DNA from: Clostridia bacterium
GTDB lineage: Bacteria; Bacillota; Clostridia; Monoglobales; Monoglobaceae
Length of the DNA: 64,000 bases
Assembly: GCA_017546165.1 (NCBI GenBank)
Contig: JAFYXL010000033.1
Coordinates: 1-64,000 of the forward strand
Reading direction: 5' to 3'
Each line of letters begins with the position of its first letter. Positions within the stretch are counted from its first letter, which is position 1. Positions 17,840-25,746 of this stretch are shown here, one piece after another. A program made the position numbers and the translations under genes. The notes beneath the pieces are model-generated. The model was not told the DNA's origin. It worked only from the letters and a program-made list of their open reading frames with translations, and made no database searches.

Positions 17840-18517
17840 TTATAAAAATATACCGATAATAATTGTTGCAAGACCGCAAAGCCCAACGGCGATGCCGCTG
17901 ATGGTCCCTTCAACCTCGCCCATTTCAATGGCTTTGGATGTGCCAAGGATGTGGCTTGATGCACCGATTGCAAGACCGGTAGCCACAGGGTCGTTAACCC
18001 TAAACCATTTTACAAAGTAAGGGGCAAGGATTGAACCTGAAACACCGGTAACACAAACCCCCGCCACAGTGATAGGAACAATGCCGCCAAGCTGAACAGC
18101 CAATTTTGTGGCAAATGCGTTGGTGATTGATTTTGGGATAAGGCTGGCAGTAACTTCAGGGGTAAGGTTGAAAAGTCGGCACAAAAGGATGATGCTGGCA
18201 ATTGAAGAAGCAGCCCCAACAACAGAACCGACAAGGATAGGAATAAAGTTCCTTTTTATTGCACCCAACTGATGATACATTGAAACTGCTAGAGCTGCTG
18301 TTGCAGGGGTCAGGAACATTGCTATAAAATTTCCGCCTGCCATAAAATTTTTAAGAGGAATCTTAAAAGCCAGGAGAATTACTATAATCATAAGCGCTGA
18401 AAGGAGCATGGGGTTTAGGATAGTATAATTAAACCGTCTTTTTATTGCAGCGGCGAGGCTATATGTGCCTATACAAAGGGCAAAACCAAATATGGGGTCA
18501 CCTGTCAATTCAAGCAT
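17840..18517 (-). CDS. lrgB: LrgB/CidB-family membrane protein
   Basis: The 225-residue protein has about six membrane segments and family motifs: GLAIGASSHILGTSKA near the C-terminus, KSITNAFATKLA in the middle. LrgAB and CidAB proteins act in murein-hydrolase control and, in several bacteria, pyruvate uptake or overflow metabolism. The start overlaps the end of lrgA by 8 bases, the usual arrangement. Confidence 0.9.
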   Translation of the reverse strand: MLELTGDPIFGFALCIGTYSLAAAIKRRFNYTILNPMLLSALMIIVILLAFKIPLKNFMAGGNFIAMFLTPATAALAVSMYHQLGAIKRNFIPILVGSVVGAASSIASIILLCRLFNLTPEVTASLIPKSITNAFATKLAVQLGGIVPITVAGVCVTGVSGSILAPYFVKWFRVNDPVATGLAIGASSHILGTSKAIEMGEVEGTISGIAVGLCGLATIIIGIFL

Positions 18518-18884
18518 TTTTTTCGTCTCCTTTCAATTTGTTTAAGAGATATATGGTCAGCTTTACCGAATATGCGGTCAGGACAAATGTTATAACAGTT
18601 GTGACTATACATATAAAAAAGAATTGCCAGAGTATGTCCCTTAAGGTGCCAATATATGATATAATTGATACTGTAGGGGGAACAAGAGTAAGAGACATAT
18701 TATTAAGCAAAAAGTCTGACACAGGCTCAACCTGAGGGGATTTGATCACACCGCAGGTGAGACATACAAATAGAAGTATCATAGCAAGAACACTGCCCGG
18801 AAAGGGAAATGGCAGAAATTCTGATATTATATCACCGATAAAACAAAAAAGAAAAAGCACAAAGACTTTTTTAAGGATTTCCAT
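18510..18884 (-). CDS. lrgA: LrgA/CidA holin-like protein
   Basis: From ATG 18884 this is 124 residues with four membrane segments and a GDIISEFLPFPFPGSVLAMILL motif region that marks the LrgA/CidA family (PGSVLAM is the core). A longer frame to 18953 exists, but GAGGTGAG just before 18884 decides for the shorter one. LrgA is thought to form holin-like oligomers that work with LrgB. No LytTR or other regulator gene is adjacent. Confidence 0.88.
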   Translation of the reverse strand: MEILKKVFVLFLFCFIGDIISEFLPFPFPGSVLAMILLFVCLTCGVIKSPQVEPVSDFLLNNMSLTLVPPTVSIISYIGTLRDILWQFFFICIVTTVITFVLTAYSVKLTIYLLNKLKGDEKNA

Positions 18885-18919
18885 TTTCTCACCTCGCAAG
18901 ATGTTATATTGTAAAATTA

Positions 18920-18948
18920 AGTATATCATATTGTGTAGTTGTTTGCAA
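18920..18948 (-). promoter_or_regulatory. Promoter of lrgAB
   Basis: Minus strand: TTGCAA (18948-18943), 17-base spacer, TATACT (18925-18920). It is divergent from the SLOG-gene promoter; the two -35 boxes are 8 bases apart. Confidence 0.7.
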
Positions 18949-18956
18949 ATCAAACA

Positions 18957-18986
18957 TTGACAAAAAATGCCGGATTGTGATAGACT
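18957..18986 (+). promoter_or_regulatory. Promoter of the SLOG-family gene
   Basis: TTGACA (18957-18962), 18-base spacer, TAGACT (18981-18986) preceded by TGA (extended -10). Confidence 0.65.
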
Positions 18987-19020
18987 ATCTTGGAAAACAT
19001 TAAAAAGGACGAATATTAAA

Positions 19021-19512
19021 ATGCAATCACATTATAAAAGAGAAACAACTTGCTGCTTTACAGGGCACAGGTTTGTTCCTCCGGAAAGTAGTTCAAAACT
19101 AAACAAAGCCCTGCAAAATGCAATTACAGAGCTTATGGAGGCAGGCGTTTCGACATTTATTTCAGGAGGAGCGTTGGGCTTTGATACTTTAGCGGCGCAA
19201 GGCGTTCTGGACTTAAAAAGAAGTGGCGCCGATATCAATCTGGTGATGATTTTGCCTTGTCGTGACCAGTATATTAAATGGAGCAGCAGAGACCGAAGTG
19301 CATATGAAGAAATTTTAAAGGTAGCAGATGACGTAATTTTTCTGAACGACAAATACGTAACAGGCTGTATGCACCAAAGAAACCGTGTTATGGTCAGTCA
19401 AAGCGGACATTGTATTGCTTACTATGATGGAAGATCCGGAGGTACTGCCCATACAATTGGTTTGGCAAAAGAGCAGGAGTTGAATATTTTAAATATTTTT
19501 GAAGACCTTTAA
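19021..19512 (+). CDS. SLOG-family (DUF1273/YpsA-like) nucleotide-binding protein
   Basis: From ATG 19021 the protein has 163 residues with a Rossmann-like SLOG fold: CCFTGHRF at the start, ISGGALGFDTLAAQ (ligand-binding Gly loop), LPCRDQ, and YDGRSGGTAHTIGLA near the end. SLOG domains bind nucleotides or related ligands; B. subtilis YpsA is linked to division and cell shape, but its ligand is unsettled. An in-frame ATG at 18967 lies inside the promoter and is unlikely. The gene ends 4 bases into the convergent minus-strand gene. Confidence 0.88.
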   Translation: MQSHYKRETTCCFTGHRFVPPESSSKLNKALQNAITELMEAGVSTFISGGALGFDTLAAQGVLDLKRSGADINLVMILPCRDQYIKWSSRDRSAYEEILKVADDVIFLNDKYVTGCMHQRNRVMVSQSGHCIAYYDGRSGGTAHTIGLAKEQELNILNIFEDL

Positions 19513-19823
19513 CCAAGAATATGAAAAACAGTAGCACAAAGTCCCACGCAGATGATTCCCAATGCTGAGAGCATCCAGAGAAGAAGCGTCGGTGACTTTG
19601 TTTTTCTTTGCTTCCCGGAAATATTAGAAGGGTATCCGACTTTTATGCGTTCCACCTGGCGGATATAGTTGTCAATTATGCTCTGTGCCTCTTTTGCGAT
19701 ATTTGAATCAACAAATTTGGCGGGTTTCACAGGGTCGGATTTGAGTATAAAAATTGCCTGGTCTATATTATCTGAGTCTATGTTATTTATTATTACTACT
19801 CTTCTTGATTTTTTGTCTGTCAT
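19509..19823 (-). CDS. Small tail-anchored hypothetical protein
   Basis: I do not recognise a function. The 104-residue protein starts with MTDKKSRRVVIINN, has a helical middle (IDNYIRQVERIK) and ends with one membrane segment (about residues 79-101) and almost no tail, so it is probably anchored by its C-terminus with the N-terminal part in the cytoplasm. A GGGAGG site lies before the ATG, which makes expression likely. It is convergent and overlapping by 4 bases with the SLOG gene, and lies downstream of the SLH gene but beyond that gene's terminator. Confidence 0.75.
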   Translation of the reverse strand: MTDKKSRRVVIINNIDSDNIDQAIFILKSDPVKPAKFVDSNIAKEAQSIIDNYIRQVERIKVGYPSNISGKQRKTKSPTLLLWMLSALGIICVGLCATVFHILG

Positions 19824-19940
19824 ATTTTTTGTGGTCCTCCCATATTTTTGTGTATCTTATGGAAGTATTTGCAAAAAATCAGAAACTTATACAAAGAAAA
19901 GGCTGAGCGGAGTTATTCGTTCAACCTCTTATAAAAAATA

Positions 19941-19964
19941 AGGTGGGGCAAAAATGCCCCACCT
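19941..19964 (-). terminator. Terminator of the minus-strand SLH gene
   Basis: A 10-bp stem (arms 19941-19950 and 19955-19964, AGGTGGGGCA) with an AAAA loop; read on the minus strand it is followed by TTATTTTTTAT. Confidence 0.85.
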
Positions 19965-19977
19965 TTAAAATATCTGA

Positions 19978-21801
19978 TTACTGAAGAACAATTACGCTTG
20001 CTTCAAGTACTCCGGATGCGTTCGAACCTGTAACAGAAACTGTACGATTCTTTTCTACGTTTTTAAGAAGAACTGTGCGGCCGGTAACGCTGTCAATAAT
20101 TTTTGTATTGCTGTTTACAAATACGTTGTATTCAACACCGCCTTCTTCCACAATCATAAGTCCGTAGGTTGCGTTTATGCTCTTTACAAGGCCGGAAAGC
20201 TGAGTTTTTGCAACCTGGCTTGCAGCTTCAATTCGGATTATTTCCTGACTTTCAAGGCTAATTTCTATATCTGTACCGGGGCGAAGGTCATAGACTGTAG
20301 CATTCTCGAATGAATCAACAATAACCTTAACGCTCTTGTTAACTTTATATTCCTTAACTTCGTCCCCTATTGTGATGCCTAATGTTGTGCCATTGACTGA
20401 GTGTGTAATAAAGTTGATTGAACCTGAATTGTTTTTCTTTTGGCTGCTTGCCTGAACTTTTGTAACCTTGTTATAGGTCATACGGAGAGAAACAGTGTCG
20501 CCTGACATAAGGTCACCGAGCGAAGCTGACAGGCTATTGCGTGATACCTGTACGCCATCAGCCGCAACTTCATAATCCTTAATGTTTCCGCCAGCATCTT
20601 TTACACTGAGGATTGTGTATGTTCCTGAAGCATCCACTGCAATCAAAGTTCCATAGGCAGATGTTGTTTTTTCAACTACTTCCAAAACGGCAACCAAACC
20701 GTCTTCAATTGTGAGGGCAACATAGTCGTTAGCCTTTACTTTTGAGAAGAGGTCAATGGCGCCGCTAACTCTGATTTTTGCACCATCTGCAAGGATGTAG
20801 GTTTCCTTCTTTGCGGTGTCATTTGCATCGGCAATGACAACTGTTTGGGTTCCTGCAGAATCCTTTGTAGATACAACCACGCCATAGAGAACAGTGTCTT
20901 CAATTGTTGCCTGGTTTTCGATCATAGCAACTTTGCCTGCGATATAAGTAACCTTAACGTGCATACCCTTCTTAAGCTTTGCAAGAGTAACATCTGAACC
21001 GTTAATTTTGTACTTGGTTGCATCGCTTATGTTGTTAACGATGTCATTTCCGTTGATTGTAACAGTAATTGTCTCGTTGAATGAGTCGGTTGAAACAACA
21101 GTGCCTACCTCGGTTGAAAGGTCGATAATATCAATAAGGCAGCAAAGCATTTTTGCCATCTGTGAACGTGTAACAGATGTGTTTGGTGAGAATATGGGAG
21201 AGCCTGCGGCGTTGTTGCCCATACCCTGCATAATGCCTTGTTCTTTTACATATTCAACATATGCACGTGCTGAGTCAGGGATTTCTACTGTGTCGGCATA
21301 TGAAGAAGACACAAATGCATTGGTTTCAACTTCTTCTTCAGCGCCAAGGAGCTTTGTAAGGAGAATTGCTGCCTCATATCTTTTGAGGGCTGAATTTTTG
21401 TTTGAGTTTGAGATGTATGTATCAAGCTCATCTTCATCCAGAATGCCTGCATAAAGAAGGAACGAAATTTCCTTTGCGTAGTTGGTGGAATATTTGCTCA
21501 AAGTAGCAGAATATTCATCAACGGCAAACTCAACTGAATCTGCAAAACTGTCGTCGTTGACGCCGATCATTCGTGAAAGGAGAATAAGAGCTTCGGTTTT
21601 TGAGATAGTGTTGTTTGGCTTAAAAGTACCATCCTCATATCCCTTGATGTAACCTTTCTCACTCATTTCGTTGATGTAAGGTACAGCCCATGCGACAGTA
21701 GGGTCATTTTCTACATCAGAAAAGCTTGCGGCTGCTACAGACACGGTTGAGAAGAGCATAACCGCACTTAAAATACCGCTAAGGATTTTTTTGTTGAACA
21801 T
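19978..21801 (-). CDS. SLH-domain surface protein with beta-repeat C-terminal region
   Basis: This 607-residue exported protein has a signal peptide (about 1-25, cut near VAAA-S) and three SLH domains: about 27-80 (FSDVENDP...AWAVPYINEM, GYEDGTFKPN, TEALILLSR), a divergent one about 95-155, and about 163-228 (GMGNN, FSPNTSVTRSQMAKML). SLH domains bind pyruvylated cell-wall polymers. The rest (about 230-607) is a chain of short beta-modules with repeated themes (TYIAGKVAMIENQ, VVVSTKD, TVSLRMTYNKVTKVQ). It is divergent from a second SLH gene and probably a cell-surface or S-layer-like protein. No catalytic motif seen. Confidence 0.9.
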   Translation of the reverse strand: MFNKKILSGILSAVMLFSTVSVAAASFSDVENDPTVAWAVPYINEMSEKGYIKGYEDGTFKPNNTISKTEALILLSRMIGVNDDSFADSVEFAVDEYSATLSKYSTNYAKEISFLLYAGILDEDELDTYISNSNKNSALKRYEAAILLTKLLGAEEEVETNAFVSSSYADTVEIPDSARAYVEYVKEQGIMQGMGNNAAGSPIFSPNTSVTRSQMAKMLCCLIDIIDLSTEVGTVVSTDSFNETITVTINGNDIVNNISDATKYKINGSDVTLAKLKKGMHVKVTYIAGKVAMIENQATIEDTVLYGVVVSTKDSAGTQTVVIADANDTAKKETYILADGAKIRVSGAIDLFSKVKANDYVALTIEDGLVAVLEVVEKTTSAYGTLIAVDASGTYTILSVKDAGGNIKDYEVAADGVQVSRNSLSASLGDLMSGDTVSLRMTYNKVTKVQASSQKKNNSGSINFITHSVNGTTLGITIGDEVKEYKVNKSVKVIVDSFENATVYDLRPGTDIEISLESQEIIRIEAASQVAKTQLSGLVKSINATYGLMIVEEGGVEYNVFVNSNTKIIDSVTGRTVLLKNVEKNRTVSVTGSNASGVLEASVIVLQ

Positions 21802-21884
21802 TTTTAGTTCCCCCTTTTGTATTCATACCATTTTATTATTGAAAATTAATAATATTTAAATAAAAAAATGTTTTTATATGTTCT

Positions 21885-21913
21885 ATTTTACCATATAAAA
21901 AACAAGATTTCAA
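21885..21913 (-). promoter_or_regulatory. Promoter of the minus-strand SLH gene
   Basis: Minus strand: TTGAAA (21913-21908), 17-base spacer, TAAAAT (21890-21885) with TGG before it (extended -10). The leader is about 75 bases and ends in an AAAGGGGG ribosome-binding site. Confidence 0.75.
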
Positions 21914-22065
21914 CTATATTTGTATAAAAAAGTTTTACAGATTTATTACAAATTTAAAACTGTAATTTTTTTCAAGCAAATCCAAAAAGTTAAGGTTGTA
22001 AATTCTTTTACTCGGCACACAATAAATTCGAACCATTTTCAATTTTTAAATGAGGAGGAATAAAA
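21914..22065. other. AT-rich spacer between the divergent SLH genes
   Basis: Together with the minus-strand leader this is a 264-base gene-free region. It is very A/T-rich. I see a strong AGGAGGA site (about 22052-22058) for the plus-strand SLH gene but no convincing plus-strand -35/-10 pair, and no hairpin of note. Confidence 0.5.
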
Positions 22066-25059
22066 ATGACAAAAAGATTTATTGCCCTATGCCTTTCAGT
22101 ATTAATGGTTTTGGGTGTGGGCGTAAATGTTTTTGCTGCTACAACCGAAGCAGTGCCCGTATCGGGTGAAAGTGCTGCGGATTTGGGCGGCAACGGTGCA
22201 GGGACAAACACTGCTGTACCAAACACAACCGGTCAGACCACACAAGGTAATAGTAGTACTGATGTAGCACCGGGAACAACTACAACAAATAATAGTCAGG
22301 CTGCACAAGGTAACGATAGTACAAATGCAGCACAGGGAACAACTACAACAAACAATGGTCAGACGGCACAAGGCAACAGCGACGGTGTAGCGCCAAGAGT
22401 AACCACAACAACCGATAATAGTGAAGCCACAGTAGAGGAAAACAGAACAAAGAACAATTCAATGATGGAACGTGGCTTGTACGAGGGTATGGGCCTGTCA
22501 CGTTACAGTGATGCAAGAGTGGCTCTTGCTCCCGATATTGCAGACACAAAATATGCTGAGGCTGCAAGAATACTCGGCGCACTTGGCATAATGGTAGGCG
22601 ATGCGGAAACAGGAAACTTCAGACCAAATGACAACATTCTGCGTTCAGAAATGGCAAAGGTTTCAGTATATTCAGTAGGTCTTGAGGAAGTGGCAAAGAG
22701 TGCTGTTCACAAAACACGTTTCCCTGATGTTGTTTCAAATCACTGGGCAAACGGTCCTATCAATGTTGCTGATCAGCAGGGAATGGTGATAGGCGATGAT
22801 GTAGGCACATTCCGTCCTGATGACCCTGTTCTTTTTCAGGAAGCGGTAACAATTATGGTGCGAGCACTTGGATATGAGCCAAGGGCAGCAACAGTTGGTG
22901 GATATCCAACAGGCTATATGGTAGTAGCATCAGAAAACCAGATGCTCAAAGGTATAACTGCAACTGCAGCAGCACCTGCAACACGTGGAGATATTGCACA
23001 GCTCGTATTTAACAGTCTTACAGTAAACCTTATGGAACAGACAGGTTTTGGTGCAAATGCAAGTTATGAAGTAGTTGACAAGACTTTGCTTTATGACAGA
23101 CTTAACGTTGAAAAAGCCTATGGCCAGATTACAGGCACTCCTGAGACAACACTCACAGGCGGTAGTACAACAGCAGAGGACAAAATAACAATCAATGACA
23201 AAACATTTGGCGAGGGTGACACAATGGCAAGCCAGCTTCTTGGCTACAATGTGGTATATTATGCCCGTATAGACAGAACAACTGATGAAAAGACTCTTAT
23301 TGCAGTAATTCCACAGGATAGCAAAAACAATGTTCTTGAGATTGCGGCAAGCAATCTGGAATCAGTTACAGGCGATGCAGATACAAATAAAACCGTGACT
23401 TATTGGCGTGAGAATGGAAATGACAAAACTACAAGAACTGCAACAGTAGTTGCAAAGCCAACCTATATTTACAACGGCAAGTATGCAGAAACTCTCACAA
23501 ACGAACAGCTTAAGCCTGCGACAGGCAACCTTATCCTGCTTGACACAGATGTAAACAACGTATATGACATTGTGTTTGTAAATCACTTTACAAACCTCGT
23601 TGTAGAGACAGTTTCATCAGCTACAGGCAGAGTAACAGACAAATACAACAACAGCTCACTCCTCCTGGATGAGAACAGCACAACAGTTGATTTTGTTCTT
23701 ATCAAAAATGGAGAAGAAATTTCACCAGCTGAACTTAAAGAATGGGATGTAATTTCTTACACCATCAGCCAGGATAAACAGCTTATAAAAGGCTATGTTT
23801 CAACCGAAAGTGTCCTTGGTACAGTAACACAGATTTCAAAAGACGGATTCAGAATTGATAACTCAGAGCAAGTTTACAAAAAGGCAGCAAATTATCCAAA
23901 CGAAATCAACCTCCGCGACAGTGGTAGATTCTACCTTGATATGGAAGGTAATGTTGCCGCGGTTGACCCAACAGCAACTACAACAGGTACAGCAATCAGG
24001 GGAACTTACGGTTACCTTGTAGATGCTGCCAAGGAAGGCACATTTGAGGAAACAGCAAGATTCAGAATTTTCACAGTAAATGGTGACACACAAATATTTG
24101 AAGGCACAACAAAAATCCGACTCAACGACAAGTATGGACTGACACCTGACGAAGTGCTCGCTGCATTTGGCAAGGATGGCGCAGTAACACCACAGCTTAT
24201 CACTTATGAAACCAATTCAAGCGGTCAGATAACAGGCATTGACATCGCTGTTGACAAAACCGAGACCGGTGCAGTTAACAGAGGCGTATTCACAAAGAAT
24301 ATAACAGCCGCAGAGCAGATTTACAAGAGCGCATCAAACACATTGGGAAGTGTAAAGGTTGATGAACAGACAGTAGTATTTGATATTCCTACAGATGCAG
24401 GTACAGATACAACAAGATATGCGGTTCGCAATATTTCCATGTTCAGAAACAACACACCTTATGATATCGTAGTATATGACCTTCAGGAGGACTTCTCAGC
24501 AGGAGCAATTATTGTGACAAATACAACAGGTATTACCGAGGCACAGTCGCCAATCGTATTGGTGGATGAAGTAGCTGAGGGTCAAAACGAGAACTTTGAC
24601 GCAGTTGACATTGTTTACGGTATTGAAAACGGAAAGCGCGTAGAACTTATGTCAAGTGACAGAACAGTATTTACAAAGGGCGGCGACAAGAAAGTTGCTC
24701 AGGGTGATATCTTCCAGTACAGTACAAACTCCAAGGGCGAAGTTGACAAAATCACTCTTCTCTTTAATGCTGAAAACAAAACAACAGAGTTCTCCAATAC
24801 TGTTTCAACAGAGCTTCGTACCGTTTACGGAAAGGTTACCAAAAAGTTTGCTGATTCGGTAAACGTAAGTGTAAACGGCACTGTGCAGAACTATTCAACT
24901 CGCGATGTAATGGTTTATGAGTATAATTCAGGACTCAGAAATAACAATGTAAGCGTTGTGACATCAGGCGATATTGAAGTGTTTGAAGAGGGTAACGAAG
25001 TAAGACTCTTCATCAAGATAAGCGAAGACAGACCTACCGAAATGGTAATAGTAAGATAA
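22066..25059 (+). CDS. Large SLH-domain surface protein with Thr/Asn-rich repeats
   Basis: The 997-residue protein has a signal peptide (about 1-24, NVFA-A), a low-complexity region (about 26-128) that includes three 21-residue tandem repeats (56-118), three SLH-like domains (about 160-210, 217-270, 278-322; FRPNDNILRSEMAK, HWANGPINVA, FRPDDPVLFQEA) and a long beta-rich part (about 330-997) without catalytic motifs. The strong ribosome-binding site and Lys/Thr-rich, frequent-codon composition fit an abundant surface protein. It is divergent from the other SLH gene, with the same domain plan. The Thr-rich part may be a glycosylated spacer; that is inference. Confidence 0.9.
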   Translation: MTKRFIALCLSVLMVLGVGVNVFAATTEAVPVSGESAADLGGNGAGTNTAVPNTTGQTTQGNSSTDVAPGTTTTNNSQAAQGNDSTNAAQGTTTTNNGQTAQGNSDGVAPRVTTTTDNSEATVEENRTKNNSMMERGLYEGMGLSRYSDARVALAPDIADTKYAEAARILGALGIMVGDAETGNFRPNDNILRSEMAKVSVYSVGLEEVAKSAVHKTRFPDVVSNHWANGPINVADQQGMVIGDDVGTFRPDDPVLFQEAVTIMVRALGYEPRAATVGGYPTGYMVVASENQMLKGITATAAAPATRGDIAQLVFNSLTVNLMEQTGFGANASYEVVDKTLLYDRLNVEKAYGQITGTPETTLTGGSTTAEDKITINDKTFGEGDTMASQLLGYNVVYYARIDRTTDEKTLIAVIPQDSKNNVLEIAASNLESVTGDADTNKTVTYWRENGNDKTTRTATVVAKPTYIYNGKYAETLTNEQLKPATGNLILLDTDVNNVYDIVFVNHFTNLVVETVSSATGRVTDKYNNSSLLLDENSTTVDFVLIKNGEEISPAELKEWDVISYTISQDKQLIKGYVSTESVLGTVTQISKDGFRIDNSEQVYKKAANYPNEINLRDSGRFYLDMEGNVAAVDPTATTTGTAIRGTYGYLVDAAKEGTFEETARFRIFTVNGDTQIFEGTTKIRLNDKYGLTPDEVLAAFGKDGAVTPQLITYETNSSGQITGIDIAVDKTETGAVNRGVFTKNITAAEQIYKSASNTLGSVKVDEQTVVFDIPTDAGTDTTRYAVRNISMFRNNTPYDIVVYDLQEDFSAGAIIVTNTTGITEAQSPIVLVDEVAEGQNENFDAVDIVYGIENGKRVELMSSDRTVFTKGGDKKVAQGDIFQYSTNSKGEVDKITLLFNAENKTTEFSNTVSTELRTVYGKVTKKFADSVNVSVNGTVQNYSTRDVMVYEYNSGLRNNNVSVVTSGDIEVFEEGNEVRLFIKISEDRPTEMVIVR
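22231..22419 (+). repeat. Three tandem 63-bp repeats in the SLH gene
   Basis: Three in-frame 21-codon units encode variants of GQTTQGN...TTTTNN. Units one and two align without gaps; the third has diverged in its middle (VAPRV). Such repeats can vary in number by slippage. Confidence 0.8.
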
Positions 25060-25063
25060 TTTT

Positions 25064-25083
25064 GGGCGGACCTATGTCCGCTC
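25064..25083 (+). terminator. Weak stem-loop after the large SLH gene
   Basis: GCGGAC/GTCCGC stem with a 4-base loop just after the stop codon. The following tract (CTCTACATATT) is not a clean T-run, so termination may be inefficient. Confidence 0.4.
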
Positions 25084-25105
25084 TACATATTAAATCATAT
25101 TTCTA

Positions 25106-25134
25106 TTGCTTTTTTTCAGAAAAAATGTTAGAAT
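25106..25134 (+). promoter_or_regulatory. Promoter of ppa
   Basis: TTGCTT (25106-25111), 17-base spacer, TAGAAT (25129-25134) preceded by TGT (extended -10). The leader is about 25 bases. Confidence 0.7.
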
Positions 25135-25166
25135 GATAAAAAGTCTTAGAAATGGAGTTGGTGATA

Positions 25167-25703
25167 ATGGCAAATAATATATGGCACGACATTTCTCCCA
25201 AAAGAATTTCCTCGGAGGATTTTATTTGTGTGATTGAAATTTCAAAGGGGAGCAAAAAGAAGTACGAGTTGGATAAAGAAACGGGATATATTATTCTTGA
25301 CCGAATCTTATATACATCAACCCACTATCCTGCAAATTATGGATTTATCCCAAGGACTTATGGGGACGACAATGACCCACTTGATGTTTTGCTTGTATGC
25401 TCTGAGCCGCTTGAACCAATGTCCTTGGTTCGTGCTTATCCTATAGGGGTAATCACAATGGTGGACAACGGCAGAAATGATGAAAAAATCATTGCAATAC
25501 CATTCAATGACCCAAATTACAATCACTACACGGATATTGACCAACTTCCTCAGCATATTTTCAATGAAATGAAGCACTTCTTCTCGGTGTATAAGAATTT
25601 GGAAAACAAGGACACCGCAGTAGATGAAGTAAAAGGTAGGGAAGAGGCCATAAAGGTTATTAAAGACGCGCTAAACAACTATGTAGAAAAATTTTGCAAA
25701 TAA
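25167..25703 (+). CDS. ppa: Inorganic pyrophosphatase, family I
   Basis: The cytoplasmic enzyme hydrolyses pyrophosphate to two phosphates and drives biosynthetic reactions. From ATG 25167 it has 178 residues, with ELDKETGYI, HYPANYGFIP and the metal-binding GDDNDPLDVLL signature. An ATG at 25152 is in frame, but GGAG at 25155-25158 lies just before ATG 25167 and decides for it. It is a single gene with its own promoter and a bidirectional terminator. Confidence 0.95.
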   Translation: MANNIWHDISPKRISSEDFICVIEISKGSKKKYELDKETGYIILDRILYTSTHYPANYGFIPRTYGDDNDPLDVLLVCSEPLEPMSLVRAYPIGVITMVDNGRNDEKIIAIPFNDPNYNHYTDIDQLPQHIFNEMKHFFSVYKNLENKDTAVDEVKGREEAIKVIKDALNNYVEKFCK

Positions 25704-25708
25704 AAAAC

Positions 25709-25746
25709 AAGGAGATGCTTTTTTAAAAGCATCTCCTTTGTCTTAA
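25709..25746. terminator. Bidirectional terminator between ppa and recG
   Basis: A 14-bp perfect stem (arms 25709-25722 and 25725-25738, core GGAGATGC). Read on the minus strand it is followed by GTTTTTTAT, so it is strongest for the recG operon. Confidence 0.85.

Noticed and set aside
22066-25059. Repeat region of the SLH protein as a CRISPR array or VNTR of foreign origin
   Set aside because: The repeats are in frame, have diverged, are adjacent without spacers and code for a Thr/Asn-rich linker.
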